Shown: positions 1-5,803 of the stretch, piece after piece
Layout: each line of letters starts with the position of its first letter
Position numbering within the stretch: the first letter of the stretch is position 1
Source of the DNA: Desulfobacterales bacterium C00003060
Lineage (GTDB): Bacteria > Desulfobacterota > Desulfobacteria > Desulfobacterales > C00003060
Direction: 5' to 3'
Length of the DNA: 6,690 nt
NCBI GenBank assembly: GCA_001751085.1
Contig: MAXP01000319.1
Span: 4,514 to 11,203, forward strand
The notes under the pieces: model-generated
Database searches by the model: none
The model's input: only the letters and a program-made list of their open reading frames with translations
What the model was told of the DNA's origin: nothing
Translations under genes and position numbers: made by a program

Positions 1-21
1 GACGATTCGGTCTAAGTGCCC

Positions 22-118
22 GTCATTCCCGCGAACCCTGGATCAGAGTCCAGGGCAGGCACAGGAATCCAGTGGATGGTCACAAAACATGATTTACCCA
101 GAGTTATTGAGAAGTTAC
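22..118 (+). repeat. Dispersed hairpin repeat, copy 1 (GTCATTCC...GGAATCCAGTG family)
   Basis: The copy opens with GTCATTCC (22-29), contains the stem CCCTGGA/TCCAGGG (36-42 with 49-55), and closes with GGAATCCAGTG (64-74). A tail at 94-118 follows. A second copy lies in reverse orientation at 5804-5861: GTCATTCC and GGAATCCAGTG recur exactly, and the 25-base tail matches at 22 of 25 positions. The two copies differ in the hairpin core and in the linker between GGAATCCAGTG and the tail. The ATTCC...GGAAT layout resembles the dRS3-type repeats known from Neisseria and similar intergenic repeats in other Proteobacteria. No coding role is seen. Confidence 0.75.
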
Positions 119-252
119 ACCGCACAGGTCCAAAATTTGCGAGCTTGCGGGGTTAGGGTTAGCACTCACTTTTGCGGTTCAACTCCGGTCCGCACACAGC
201 GTAATACGCCTCAGGTGGAATCGCCACAGGTTTGACGTCAGCAAGAATTAGA
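119..252. other. Unassigned non-coding stretch upstream of the fabH promoter
   Basis: I recognise no RNA gene or protein gene here. Small symmetric motifs occur, such as the 8-bp palindrome TGACGTCA (233-240) and TGCGG...CCGCA near 173-194. The minus strand has an open frame ending in TAA at 159-161 that stays open back to about 295. It has no ATG and no Shine-Dalgarno site, and upstream it runs into the inserted element. It could be the worn end of an old gene or chance. Confidence 0.4.
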
Positions 253-281
253 GTGACGAAGTCCAAATAATATGTTATAAA
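253..281 (+). promoter_or_regulatory. Candidate sigma70 promoter for fabH (extended -10)
   Basis: The -35 candidate is GTGACG (253-258, 4 of 6 to TTGACA). A 17-bp spacer leads to TATAAA (276-281, 5 of 6 to TATAAT), preceded by TG at 273-274, which makes an extended -10. Transcription would start near 288. As the sequence stands the leader to the fabH ATG is about 175 nt. Without the inserted element and one target copy it would be about 33 nt, which supports this being the original fabH promoter. The -10 lies inside a near-palindrome, GTTATAAATTTTTGATAAC (274-292), that could also be an operator; this is only inferred. Confidence 0.5.
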
Positions 282-292
282 TTTTTGATAAC

Positions 293-428
293 CTGGTCAG
301 TAGTGAGTTGTCGCAACCTATTGAAATTATTGACACTAAAAAACGGGGCATGAAATTGCCAGAATCAATGATTGCAAGCACTTAGGGAACTAAACTTTGC
401 AGATTGGAGAGAACTCACTACTGTCCAG
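293..428. mobile_element. 136-bp MITE-like insertion with 17-bp terminal inverted repeats and 7-bp target duplication
   Basis: The left end reads CTGGTCAGTAGTGAGTT (293-309). The right end, read on the other strand, is CTGGACAGTAGTGAGTT (428-412), so 16 of 17 bases agree, with 12 consecutive identical bases. Immediately outside both ends is the same heptamer TGATAAC (286-292 and 429-435), the signature of a transposition target duplication. The 102-bp interior is AT-rich and has no open frame that could encode a transposase, so the element would be non-autonomous and mobilised in trans by an insertion sequence with matching ends. I cannot name that family from the ends. If transcribed, the ends would pair into a long stem closing the fabH leader. 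Alternatives are a cis-acting leader RNA or an invertible switch, but the exact flanking duplication favours transposition. Confidence 0.72.
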
Positions 429-437
429 TGATAACGG

Positions 438-451
438 TCCTTTCAAAGGAG
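438..451 (+). promoter_or_regulatory. fabH Shine-Dalgarno site inside a 13-bp palindrome
   Basis: AAGGAG (446-451) is the only good Shine-Dalgarno match for the ATG at 464, at a rather long spacing of 12 nt. It overlaps the odd-centred palindrome TCCTTTCAAAGGA (438-450). In RNA this could fold as TCCTT/AAGGA with a 3-nt loop and cover most of the ribosome site. As DNA the palindrome could instead be a repressor site. Both roles are inferred from symmetry only. Confidence 0.5.
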
Positions 452-463
452 TAGAAAACAATC

Positions 464-1456
464 ATGATAAAGGGGCGCATCGCAGGAACGGGGTCAACAA
501 CCCCCAAAAGGATCCTAACGAATAAGGACCTTGAAAACATCGTTGATACGAGCGATGAATGGATTACACGTCGGACCGGCATTAAAGAACGCCGCATCTC
601 TTCAAGTGGCCAAGATGAAAACACCTCGGACCTGGCCACAAAGGCATCATTAAAGGCCCTGGAGATGGCGGGCATTTCGCCCGAAGACCTGGATATGATC
701 GTGGTTGGCACGGTGACACCGGATCGTCAGTTTCCTTCGGCAGCCTGTCTTGTGCAAAAGGCACTCAAGGCAAGCAAGGCCGTGGCCTTTGACGTGTCTG
801 CCGGATGTTCTGGCTTTCTATATGCCCTGTTTGTTGCAGACAATGCCATCGCGACCGGTAACTCCAGGAAGGCTTTGGTGATTGGTGCGGAACGTCTTTC
901 ATCCATCACAAACTGGGAGGATCGAAGCACCTGCGTATTGTTGGGCGACGGAGCGGGTGCGGTAGTCCTCACTCCCACCACAGGCCCTGATGGGATTCTT
1001 TCTACCCATTTGCAATCGGACGGGAATTTCTGGAACCTCCTCTATTCCTATGACGAGGCATCCAAGATTCCTGAGATCCTCGACACGATTGAGGGAAAGC
1101 CTTTTTCTCTAAGAATGGAGGGAAATCGGCTTTTCAAGAAAGCTGTTGTCTGTTTGTCGAATATTGCCGCGGCAGCCCTTGAACATCACGGCGTTTCAAG
1201 CACGGACATTAGATTGATGATCCCCCATCAGGCCAACATCCGAATCATCAAGGCCGTGGCGAAAAAGCTGTGCATACCGATGGACAAGGTCTACACAAAC
1301 ATCCAAAGATATGGGAATACCTCCTCTGCCACTATCCCGATTGCCCTTGACGAAGCCAACAGGGAAGGCTTGCTAAGGGCTGGCGACTATGTGCTTTTGG
1401 TTACTTTTGGGGCAGGCTTGACCTGGGGGGCATCTGTAGTAAACTGGTCCTCCTAA
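464..1456 (+). CDS. fabH: Beta-ketoacyl-[acyl-carrier-protein] synthase III
   Basis: This 330-residue thiolase-fold enzyme is expected to condense an acyl-CoA (usually acetyl-CoA) with malonyl-ACP in the cytoplasm, the first elongation step of type II fatty acid synthesis. Its length is normal for FabH. The N-terminus has the family pattern TNKDLENIVDTSDEWITRRTGI (written in two parts here: TNKDLENIV at 19-27 and DTSDEWITRRTGI at 28-40). The catalytic triad is complete: Cys115 in VSAGCSGF, His255 in IPHQAN and Asn285 in YGNTSSAT. The glycine-rich GDGAGAVVL motif is at 161-169. The ATG at 464 gives the usual FabH N-terminus and is preceded by AAGGAG. The gene stands alone, without plsX, fabD, fabG or acpP beside it, so it may be a second copy or simply unlinked; substrate preference (straight or branched primer) cannot be read from the sequence. 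An inserted element separates it from its likely promoter. Confidence 0.95.
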   Translation: MIKGRIAGTGSTTPKRILTNKDLENIVDTSDEWITRRTGIKERRISSSGQDENTSDLATKASLKALEMAGISPEDLDMIVVGTVTPDRQFPSAACLVQKALKASKAVAFDVSAGCSGFLYALFVADNAIATGNSRKALVIGAERLSSITNWEDRSTCVLLGDGAGAVVLTPTTGPDGILSTHLQSDGNFWNLLYSYDEASKIPEILDTIEGKPFSLRMEGNRLFKKAVVCLSNIAAAALEHHGVSSTDIRLMIPHQANIRIIKAVAKKLCIPMDKVYTNIQRYGNTSSATIPIALDEANREGLLRAGDYVLLVTFGAGLTWGASVVNWSS

Positions 1457-1480
1457 AAAAACCGTAACCGTTCACGGTTT
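1455..1480 (-). terminator. Candidate intrinsic terminator for the acn-ppiD transcript
   Basis: On the minus strand the stem AAACCGT/ACGGTTT (1480-1474 with 1465-1459, 8-nt loop) runs into seven T residues (1461-1455). It lies about 110 bp past the ppiD stop and overlaps the fabH stop codon. The stem is short and A/T-edged, so strength is doubtful. On the plus strand the same stem is not followed by a T run, so it is not a convincing terminator for fabH. It overlaps a dispersed repeat. Confidence 0.4.
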
Positions 1481-1505
1481 CAAAGGTTCAGGGGTTCAGG
1501 GTTCA
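1464..1505 (+). repeat. Short dispersed repeat, copy 1 (GTAACCGTTCACGG plus GGTTCAGGG units)
   Basis: The segment starts with GTAACCGTTCACGG (1464-1477) and continues with short tandem-like GGTTCAGGG / GGTTCAGGGTTCA units up to about 1505. The 14-base head recurs exactly in reverse orientation at 5767-5780, next to similar GGTTCAGGG and GTGAACCCG units. The unit pattern looks like a slippage-prone intergenic repeat. No coding capacity is seen. Confidence 0.6.
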
Positions 1506-1535
1506 CCAAAAATCTGTCTGCCGTGACTCCGGCAC

Positions 1536-1586
1536 AGGCAGGTCTGAACCGTCCCGCCTGCCTCGCACGCTTGGCGAGCGGGCAGG
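1536..1586. repeat. GC-rich palindromic cluster between convergent genes
   Basis: Three related GGCAGG/CCTGCC words lie just past the ppiD stop. AGGCAGG (1536-1542) can pair with CCTGCCT (1557-1563). Alternatively CCTGC and CTCGC (1557-1566) pair with GCGAG and GCAGG (1574-1578 and 1582-1586) across a 3-nt bulge. The two folds exclude each other. No T run follows on either strand, so I call it a palindromic repeat that may help end or stabilise transcripts from both sides, not a standard terminator. Confidence 0.5.
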
Positions 1587-1588
1587 TG

Positions 1589-3481
1589 TTATTCATATCC
1601 CTCTTCAATAATGATCTCGCTATCTCCGCGCAACTGAGCCAGCAATTCCCCTATGGCCTTCTGACGTTTCTGGAGCAAAAGCCTTGAGACTGTTTCCGGT
1701 CTCTTATCCTCAAATTCTTTTTGATCAGCCTCTTGTCGATCTTTGAACTGGAGCACATAATACCCTTGCTTCCCTTTGATCACAGTATCCGGCAAGGGCC
1801 TCGATGGACTTAACAAATAGGCCGTCTCCTGGATTTCTTGCTCCAAACCTATCTCCGGGATCACCCCGGACCGCTCAAAAAAACCGGTGCTTTTTGCCTT
1901 CAATTTTCGGCTCGCAGCAGCATCTTGGAATCCGGTCCCCCCTTTTAGGGCACTCAGAAACTCCTCAGCATCCTTTTTGGCCAGATCGTCTTTTCTGGCC
2001 TTAATCAGGTCTTGCCCGACATTTTTTTCCACTGTCTTCAGGTCAGGAATTCTGGCCGGTTCCTTGGAGATCAGTTTCAGTATATAGTATCCGTTTGATA
2101 GTTCAAAAGGCTCACTGACCTCGTTTTCATCAAGGGCAAAGGCTGTTTGAGCGAGTCTATTTCCCTCTTTGATCCCTTTAACAGGCCCGTGCTTGGAGAA
2201 GTACTCGGTTTCATGGACCTTGAGCTGATTGATTTTGGCCACATCAGATATGTTGCCGGCCCCGTAACAGGCCTCATGGACCTGCTCAGCCCGATCAAAG
2301 GCAAGTGTCCTGGCGGCATCTTTCACCAACTCGCTGCGAATCAGGTCTGCGACTTCCTCCAAGACCGGCTCTTTGGCTTCATGAATCGCCTCTACCCTGA
2401 TGATGTGCCAGCCAAAAGGCGTCCTAACAGGCTCGCTGATTTCACCTGACTTCATAGCAAAGGCTGCATCCGAAAAGGGCTTAACCATGCGGTCTCCGGC
2501 AAAGAATCCCAGATCTCCACCCTTGTCTCGACTCCCAGGATCATCGGAATATTTCCGGGCCAGCCCGGCAAAGTCTGCGCCAGACCGTGCCTGCTCTAAC
2601 ACATCCAGAGCCTTTTTCCGAGCCTTATCGATCGCTTCAGGTTTGGCACCCTGCTTTACCTTAAACAGGATGTGACTCGCCCTGACCTCCTTGGGCTTGG
2701 CATAGTCTTTCTCGTTCAGATCAAAATGCGTCCGGACTTCATCTTCCGAAACACTGGCCTGGGCTTCAAATCCCTTGAAATCCAGAAGGAGGTACCTCAC
2801 CTTGACCTTAGGAGGTATTTCATAGGCTTTCTTGTGCTTTGAGAAGTAGGTTTCGACTTCTTCCGGGGTCACCTTGATGTTGATGTACTCTGAAGGCTTG
2901 AACAAGACATAGTCAAGGCTCACTTTGTCCTTGAGCCACCTGTACATATCGAGTGCCTCGGCTTCTGATACCTTAATGCTCCCGAATACAAGGTTTTGAA
3001 GTTTGTCGATGAGGAACTCATTTTTCTGGTTTTTCTCAAACGCCTCTCGGGTCATCCGGTTATGCATCAAGACTCGGTCATATTGCTCCGGGTGAAAGCG
3101 ACCGTTCCTTTGAAAGGCTGGTACCTGTTCAATTGCCCTGAGTATCTCTTCGTCAGTTACGCGGAGGTTCAGCCGAGTAGCCTCCTGGAGCAGAAGCCTG
3201 CGATTGATGAGCTGATCCAATACCTGCCTCTTGAGATTAAGCCTTTGCATAAGTTCTTCATCCAAGGCATCGCCGAACTGACTTCGATATCTCTCAAGCA
3301 ACTGATTGTGGACACCGCGGAATTCCTCAAGTTCAATAGGCTCACCGTTCACAACCGCGATCCGGTTCCCTTTCTGGGACTGATAGCTCCCAACACCCCA
3401 GAATACAAAAACTACGACAATAACACCCAGGACTATTTTGATCAGCCAGGACTGGGCATATTTTCTCATCAAATAAAGCAT
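1589..3481 (-). CDS. ppiD: PpiD/SurA-type periplasmic peptidyl-prolyl isomerase, membrane-anchored
   Basis: This 630-residue protein is expected to help fold proteins emerging from the Sec translocon into the periplasm. The N-terminus is short and basic (MLYLMRKYAQSW), followed by one hydrophobic segment at about residues 13-31, giving an inner-membrane anchor with the rest outside. A SurA-N/PpiD-like helical chaperone region spans about 40-200. One well-conserved parvulin domain lies at about 265-366, with ASHILF (His270), YSDDPGS (311-317), GGDLGFF (321-327) and the closing PFGWHII (His359). Beyond it two weaker modules, about 413-472 and 517-580, share a pattern of an LK strand, a phenylalanine turn and a final GYYxL strand, and lack the active-site words. 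Length matches PpiD (about 620). The ATG at 3481 is preceded by GAGGTGA at 9 nt spacing and gives the typical MLxxMR start. It follows acn by 52 bp and is probably co-transcribed with it. Confidence 0.9.
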   Translation of the reverse strand: MLYLMRKYAQSWLIKIVLGVIVVVFVFWGVGSYQSQKGNRIAVVNGEPIELEEFRGVHNQLLERYRSQFGDALDEELMQRLNLKRQVLDQLINRRLLLQEATRLNLRVTDEEILRAIEQVPAFQRNGRFHPEQYDRVLMHNRMTREAFEKNQKNEFLIDKLQNLVFGSIKVSEAEALDMYRWLKDKVSLDYVLFKPSEYINIKVTPEEVETYFSKHKKAYEIPPKVKVRYLLLDFKGFEAQASVSEDEVRTHFDLNEKDYAKPKEVRASHILFKVKQGAKPEAIDKARKKALDVLEQARSGADFAGLARKYSDDPGSRDKGGDLGFFAGDRMVKPFSDAAFAMKSGEISEPVRTPFGWHIIRVEAIHEAKEPVLEEVADLIRSELVKDAARTLAFDRAEQVHEACYGAGNISDVAKINQLKVHETEYFSKHGPVKGIKEGNRLAQTAFALDENEVSEPFELSNGYYILKLISKEPARIPDLKTVEKNVGQDLIKARKDDLAKKDAEEFLSALKGGTGFQDAAASRKLKAKSTGFFERSGVIPEIGLEQEIQETAYLLSPSRPLPDTVIKGKQGYYVLQFKDRQEADQKEFEDKRPETVSRLLLQKRQKAIGELLAQLRGDSEIIIEEGYE

Positions 3482-3533
3482 TATGCTCTCACCTCGGGAT
3501 TTTGGATTGCAACTTGCGGATTGGGAATTTTAC

Positions 3534-5465
3534 TTAACCCCTTTGCAATCTAAGAAACTGGAGAAGTCCACCTGCCACAACCACATCTTTTTCTCTCCGA
3601 TCCAAATCAACGCGTACCTCAAAGGTGCTGCCCTGGGTTGTATTCATAACATGAAGGACCCCGTTGCTTCTCAACAACCTTATTACACCTTCAATGACGA
3701 GCTCGTCGCCGGGCTGTATGTGCTCAAGATCTTTACCTGTCATAAAGGTCATGGGAAGAATGCCGAAATTAACGAGATTGGCCCTGTGGATTCGAGCAAA
3801 AGAGCAGGCTATGACCCCTTTGACCCCCAGGACCATTGGCGCTAAGGCCGCGTGTTCCCGGCTTGAACCCTGGCCATAGTTCCTGCCGGCCACAATGAAT
3901 CCACCGTCTGTTTCCCTGGCTCTCTTGGAAAAACCAGGATCGCGGTGTGAAAACACGTATTCTGAAATAGCCGGGATGTTGGACCGGAGCGACATGATGT
4001 GGGCGCCTGCCGGCATAATGTCGTCTGTAGTAATGTCATCTCCCAGGCGAATCAACACCTCAGCCTTAAGGGTTTCAGGCATGGCCTGGCCCATTGGCAA
4101 GGGCTTAATGTTGGGGCCACGCAATACTTCCACAGCCTCAGGATGATCCGAGCAAGGCACAAAGAGGTGGTCAATCACCGGAAAAATCTCAGGCATGTGG
4201 ACCTGTGGGGTTTGACCAAACGACCTCGGATCCGTGAGTTCACCCTTCAGGGCAGAGACAGCAGCCACTTGCGGACTGCACAGATAGAGCTTGGCGCTCT
4301 GGGTTCCGCTTCGCCCCTTGAAATTTCGATTAAAAGTCCTAAGGCTGACACCATCTGTTGGCGGAGATTGTCCGATGCCGATGCAGGGACCGCAGGCGCA
4401 TTCAAGGATGCGGGCACCGGCCTTTATAATATAGTTCAGGGCACCGCTTTCGGCAAGTGCGGCCAGCACCTGTCTGGAGCCTGGCGCTATCACCAGGCTT
4501 GTTTTTGGATGGACGGATCTTCCTTTGAGGATAGCTGCCACGGTTGCCAGGTCCGTATAGGAAGAGTTGGTGCAACTGCCTATGACCACCTGATCCAGTT
4601 TCAGCCCGGCAATCTCCCTTACAGCACAGACCCGGTCCGGCATGTGGGGCTGGGCTGCCATAGGTTCCAGCTTGCCAAGGTCTATGGTAAGAACCTCAGC
4701 ATAGGATGCATCAGGATCTGCAGAAAGGGGGCTGAAGTCCTTTTCCCTTCCCTGCGACTTCAAAAAGCGATAGGTGATTTCATCACATGGAAAAATGGAA
4801 CTCGTGGCCCCTGTTTCTGCGCCCATGTTGGCAATTGTGGCCCGTTCGGGTACTGACAAGGTAGCCACCCCGGGACCGCCATATTCAAACAGCTTCCCAA
4901 CGCCACCTTTTACCGAAACCCGCTGGAGCAGTTTGAGGATAACGTCCTTGGCTGTGACCCAGGGTGGGAGTTCCCCCTCAAGGCGAATCAGGACTACCTG
5001 CGGGCAGGTCATACGGAAGGCGTGCCCAGCCATTGCCATTGCAACGTCAAGGCCCCCGGCCCCTATAGCCAACATTCCGAGGCCCCCTCCTGTTGATGTA
5101 TGGCTGTCAGAGCCCAGCAGGGTGTCACCCGGAACCCCAAATCGTTCCAAGTGAACCTGGTGACAGATCCCGTTGCCAGGGCCGGAGAAGATAACGCCGT
5201 ACCTGGCTGCAAAGGACTGCAGAAACCTGTGATCATCACTGTTTTGAAAGCCCGCCTGGAAGGTATTGTGATCCACATAACTGACTGAGCGTTTGGTGGC
5301 AACCCGCGCTACATCAAGGGCCTCAAACTGCAGACATGCCATGGTTCCAGTGGCATCCTGGGTAAGGGTCTGGTCGATCGGAAGATCTATGGGCTCACCG
5401 GGCCTTGGCAAAGGCCTTATTCCGTGCGTCTCCAGGATCTTATCGAACAGTTTTTTGTCTGACAC
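3534..5465 (-). CDS. acn: Aconitate hydratase, short single-chain form
   Basis: The product interconverts citrate and isocitrate via cis-aconitate in the cytoplasm and needs a [4Fe-4S] cluster. With the GTG start at 5465 it has 643 residues, much shorter than AcnA (about 890) and with catalytic domains first and swivel domain last. This differs from AcnB, and resembles LeuC and LeuD joined in one chain. Cluster ligands are visible as Cys298 (VIGSCTNS) and Cys358/Cys361 (CACGPCIG). Other family words are VDHN (64-67), DSHTSTGGG (120-128), FNRNFKGRSG (378-387) and, in the swivel domain, GRNYGQGSSREHAAL (527-541) with catalytic-type Ser534/Ser535 and Arg536. A frame extension to GTG at 5486 adds seven residues but has no ribosome site. 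Homoaconitase or methylisocitrate dehydratase activity cannot be excluded, but no lysine, leucine or methylcitrate genes are nearby. In an anaerobe it may serve an oxidative TCA cycle or glutamate synthesis. Confidence 0.92.
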   Translation of the reverse strand: MSDKKLFDKILETHGIRPLPRPGEPIDLPIDQTLTQDATGTMACLQFEALDVARVATKRSVSYVDHNTFQAGFQNSDDHRFLQSFAARYGVIFSGPGNGICHQVHLERFGVPGDTLLGSDSHTSTGGGLGMLAIGAGGLDVAMAMAGHAFRMTCPQVVLIRLEGELPPWVTAKDVILKLLQRVSVKGGVGKLFEYGGPGVATLSVPERATIANMGAETGATSSIFPCDEITYRFLKSQGREKDFSPLSADPDASYAEVLTIDLGKLEPMAAQPHMPDRVCAVREIAGLKLDQVVIGSCTNSSYTDLATVAAILKGRSVHPKTSLVIAPGSRQVLAALAESGALNYIIKAGARILECACGPCIGIGQSPPTDGVSLRTFNRNFKGRSGTQSAKLYLCSPQVAAVSALKGELTDPRSFGQTPQVHMPEIFPVIDHLFVPCSDHPEAVEVLRGPNIKPLPMGQAMPETLKAEVLIRLGDDITTDDIMPAGAHIMSLRSNIPAISEYVFSHRDPGFSKRARETDGGFIVAGRNYGQGSSREHAALAPMVLGVKGVIACSFARIHRANLVNFGILPMTFMTGKDLEHIQPGDELVIEGVIRLLRSNGVLHVMNTTQGSTFEVRVDLDRREKDVVVAGGLLQFLRLQRG

Positions 5466-5469
5466 AGCG

Positions 5470-5474
5470 CCTCC
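5470..5474 (-). promoter_or_regulatory. Shine-Dalgarno site that fixes the acn start
   Basis: On the minus strand GGAGG (5474-5470) lies 4 nt before the GTG at 5465. The longer in-frame GTG at 5486 has no purine-rich site ahead of it, and this GGAGG would then sit inside its coding sequence. The spacing is a little short, but this is the only strong match near the start. Confidence 0.7.
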
Positions 5475-5507
5475 ACGGTCATACACAACTTGAAGAATGC
5501 CAAAACG

Positions 5508-5536
5508 ATAATACTACTTGGGACAGTCATTGGCAG
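5508..5536 (-). promoter_or_regulatory. Candidate sigma70 promoter for acn-ppiD
   Basis: Read on the minus strand, CTGCCA (5536-5531, 4 of 6 to TTGACA), a 17-bp spacer and TATTAT (5513-5508, 5 of 6 to TATAAT) precede acn. Transcription would start near 5501 and give a leader of about 35 nt carrying GGAGG. Position and spacing fit well. No operator-like symmetry is obvious around it. Confidence 0.5.
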
Positions 5537-5686
5537 ATCGTCTACGGATGAACTGTTTTCTCATAGCACCAAAGCATGCCTTCGTCAATTGCGGGGAGAG
5601 GTAATCGAAAGAAAGAAATCTATGACATCTCACAAAGTCCGTCTCGGCTGACAGCGAATTGATCTCCCTTCGAGTCCTTGAAAAGA
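5537..5686. other. Unassigned part of the acn-trmO divergent intergenic region
   Basis: No RNA gene, repeat or convincing protein gene is seen. The minus strand has an open frame of 59 codons from a TTG at 5693 to TAG at 5514-5516. It ends in a basic stretch (MRKQFIRRRSANDCPK), has no ribosome site, and its end overlaps the acn promoter candidate. I do not recognise it and treat it as chance or an old remnant. Confidence 0.35.
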
Positions 5687-5693
5687 TTGACAA

Positions 5694-5720
5694 TTGACAA
5701 ATGCTGTTAATTGCTATAAA
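5694..5720 (+). promoter_or_regulatory. Promoter-like TTGACA / TGCTATAAA
   Basis: A perfect TTGACA (5694-5699) is followed after 15 bp by TATAAA (5715-5720), with TG at 5712-5713 making an extended -10. A second TTGACA just ahead (5687-5692) is too far away, at 22 bp. The 15-bp spacer is shorter than the usual 16-18, which lowers confidence. It points toward trmO, whose start lies about 340 bp downstream across three repeat elements, so it may be a distant trmO promoter or a leftover. Confidence 0.35.
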
Positions 5721-5738
5721 AAAAGGTAGGTGTTTACA

Positions 5739-5780
5739 GGTTCAGGGTTTCCATGAGCCCGTGAACCCGTGAACGGTTAC
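5739..5780 (-). repeat. Short dispersed repeat, copy 2 (inverted relative to 1464-1505)
   Basis: The minus strand from 5780 starts with GTAACCGTTCACGG, identical to 1464-1477. It is followed by GGTTCACGGG-type units and ends in a GGTTCAGGGTT word (5739-5749 on the plus strand) that also occurs in copy 1. Beyond the 14-base head, similarity is in units and not in a continuous alignment. Confidence 0.6.
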
Positions 5781-5803
5781 GATATCTTGAGAGTCCACAG
5801 TTC

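Noticed and set aside
330..358. Perfect TTGACA (330-335) inside the inserted element as an outward promoter
   Set aside because: No acceptable -10 hexamer occurs at 16-18 bp; the best has 3 of 6 matches.
346..359. GG-N10-GC spacing (GG 346-347, GC 358-359, with TTGC) resembling a sigma54 promoter
   Set aside because: Only the GG dinucleotide of the TGGCAC half is matched, and it lies inside the inserted element. Too weak to call.
293..428. Phase-variable invertible promoter bounded by the 17-bp inverted repeats
   Set aside because: Exact 7-bp duplications outside the repeats fit transposition better, and no recombinase gene is in the window.
3482..3533. GGATT words and a GCAAxTTGC symmetry in the acn-ppiD gap
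   Set aside because: The words are short and degenerate, and no promoter or terminator emerges from them. The gap looks like a simple operon spacer with the ppiD ribosome site.
2996..3553. A 185-codon plus-strand open frame across the ppiD 5' half and the ppiD-acn gap
   Set aside because: It is antisense to the well-supported ppiD and its start region, with no recognisable domain.
3999..4856. A 285-codon open frame on the plus strand inside acn
   Set aside because: It lies wholly opposite a strongly conserved aconitase, has no family words or ribosome site, and its length follows from the codon pattern of the real gene.
5514..5693. A 59-codon minus-strand frame upstream of acn ending in a basic tail
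   Set aside because: It has only a TTG start, no ribosome site and no recognised family, and its end overlaps the acn promoter candidate.
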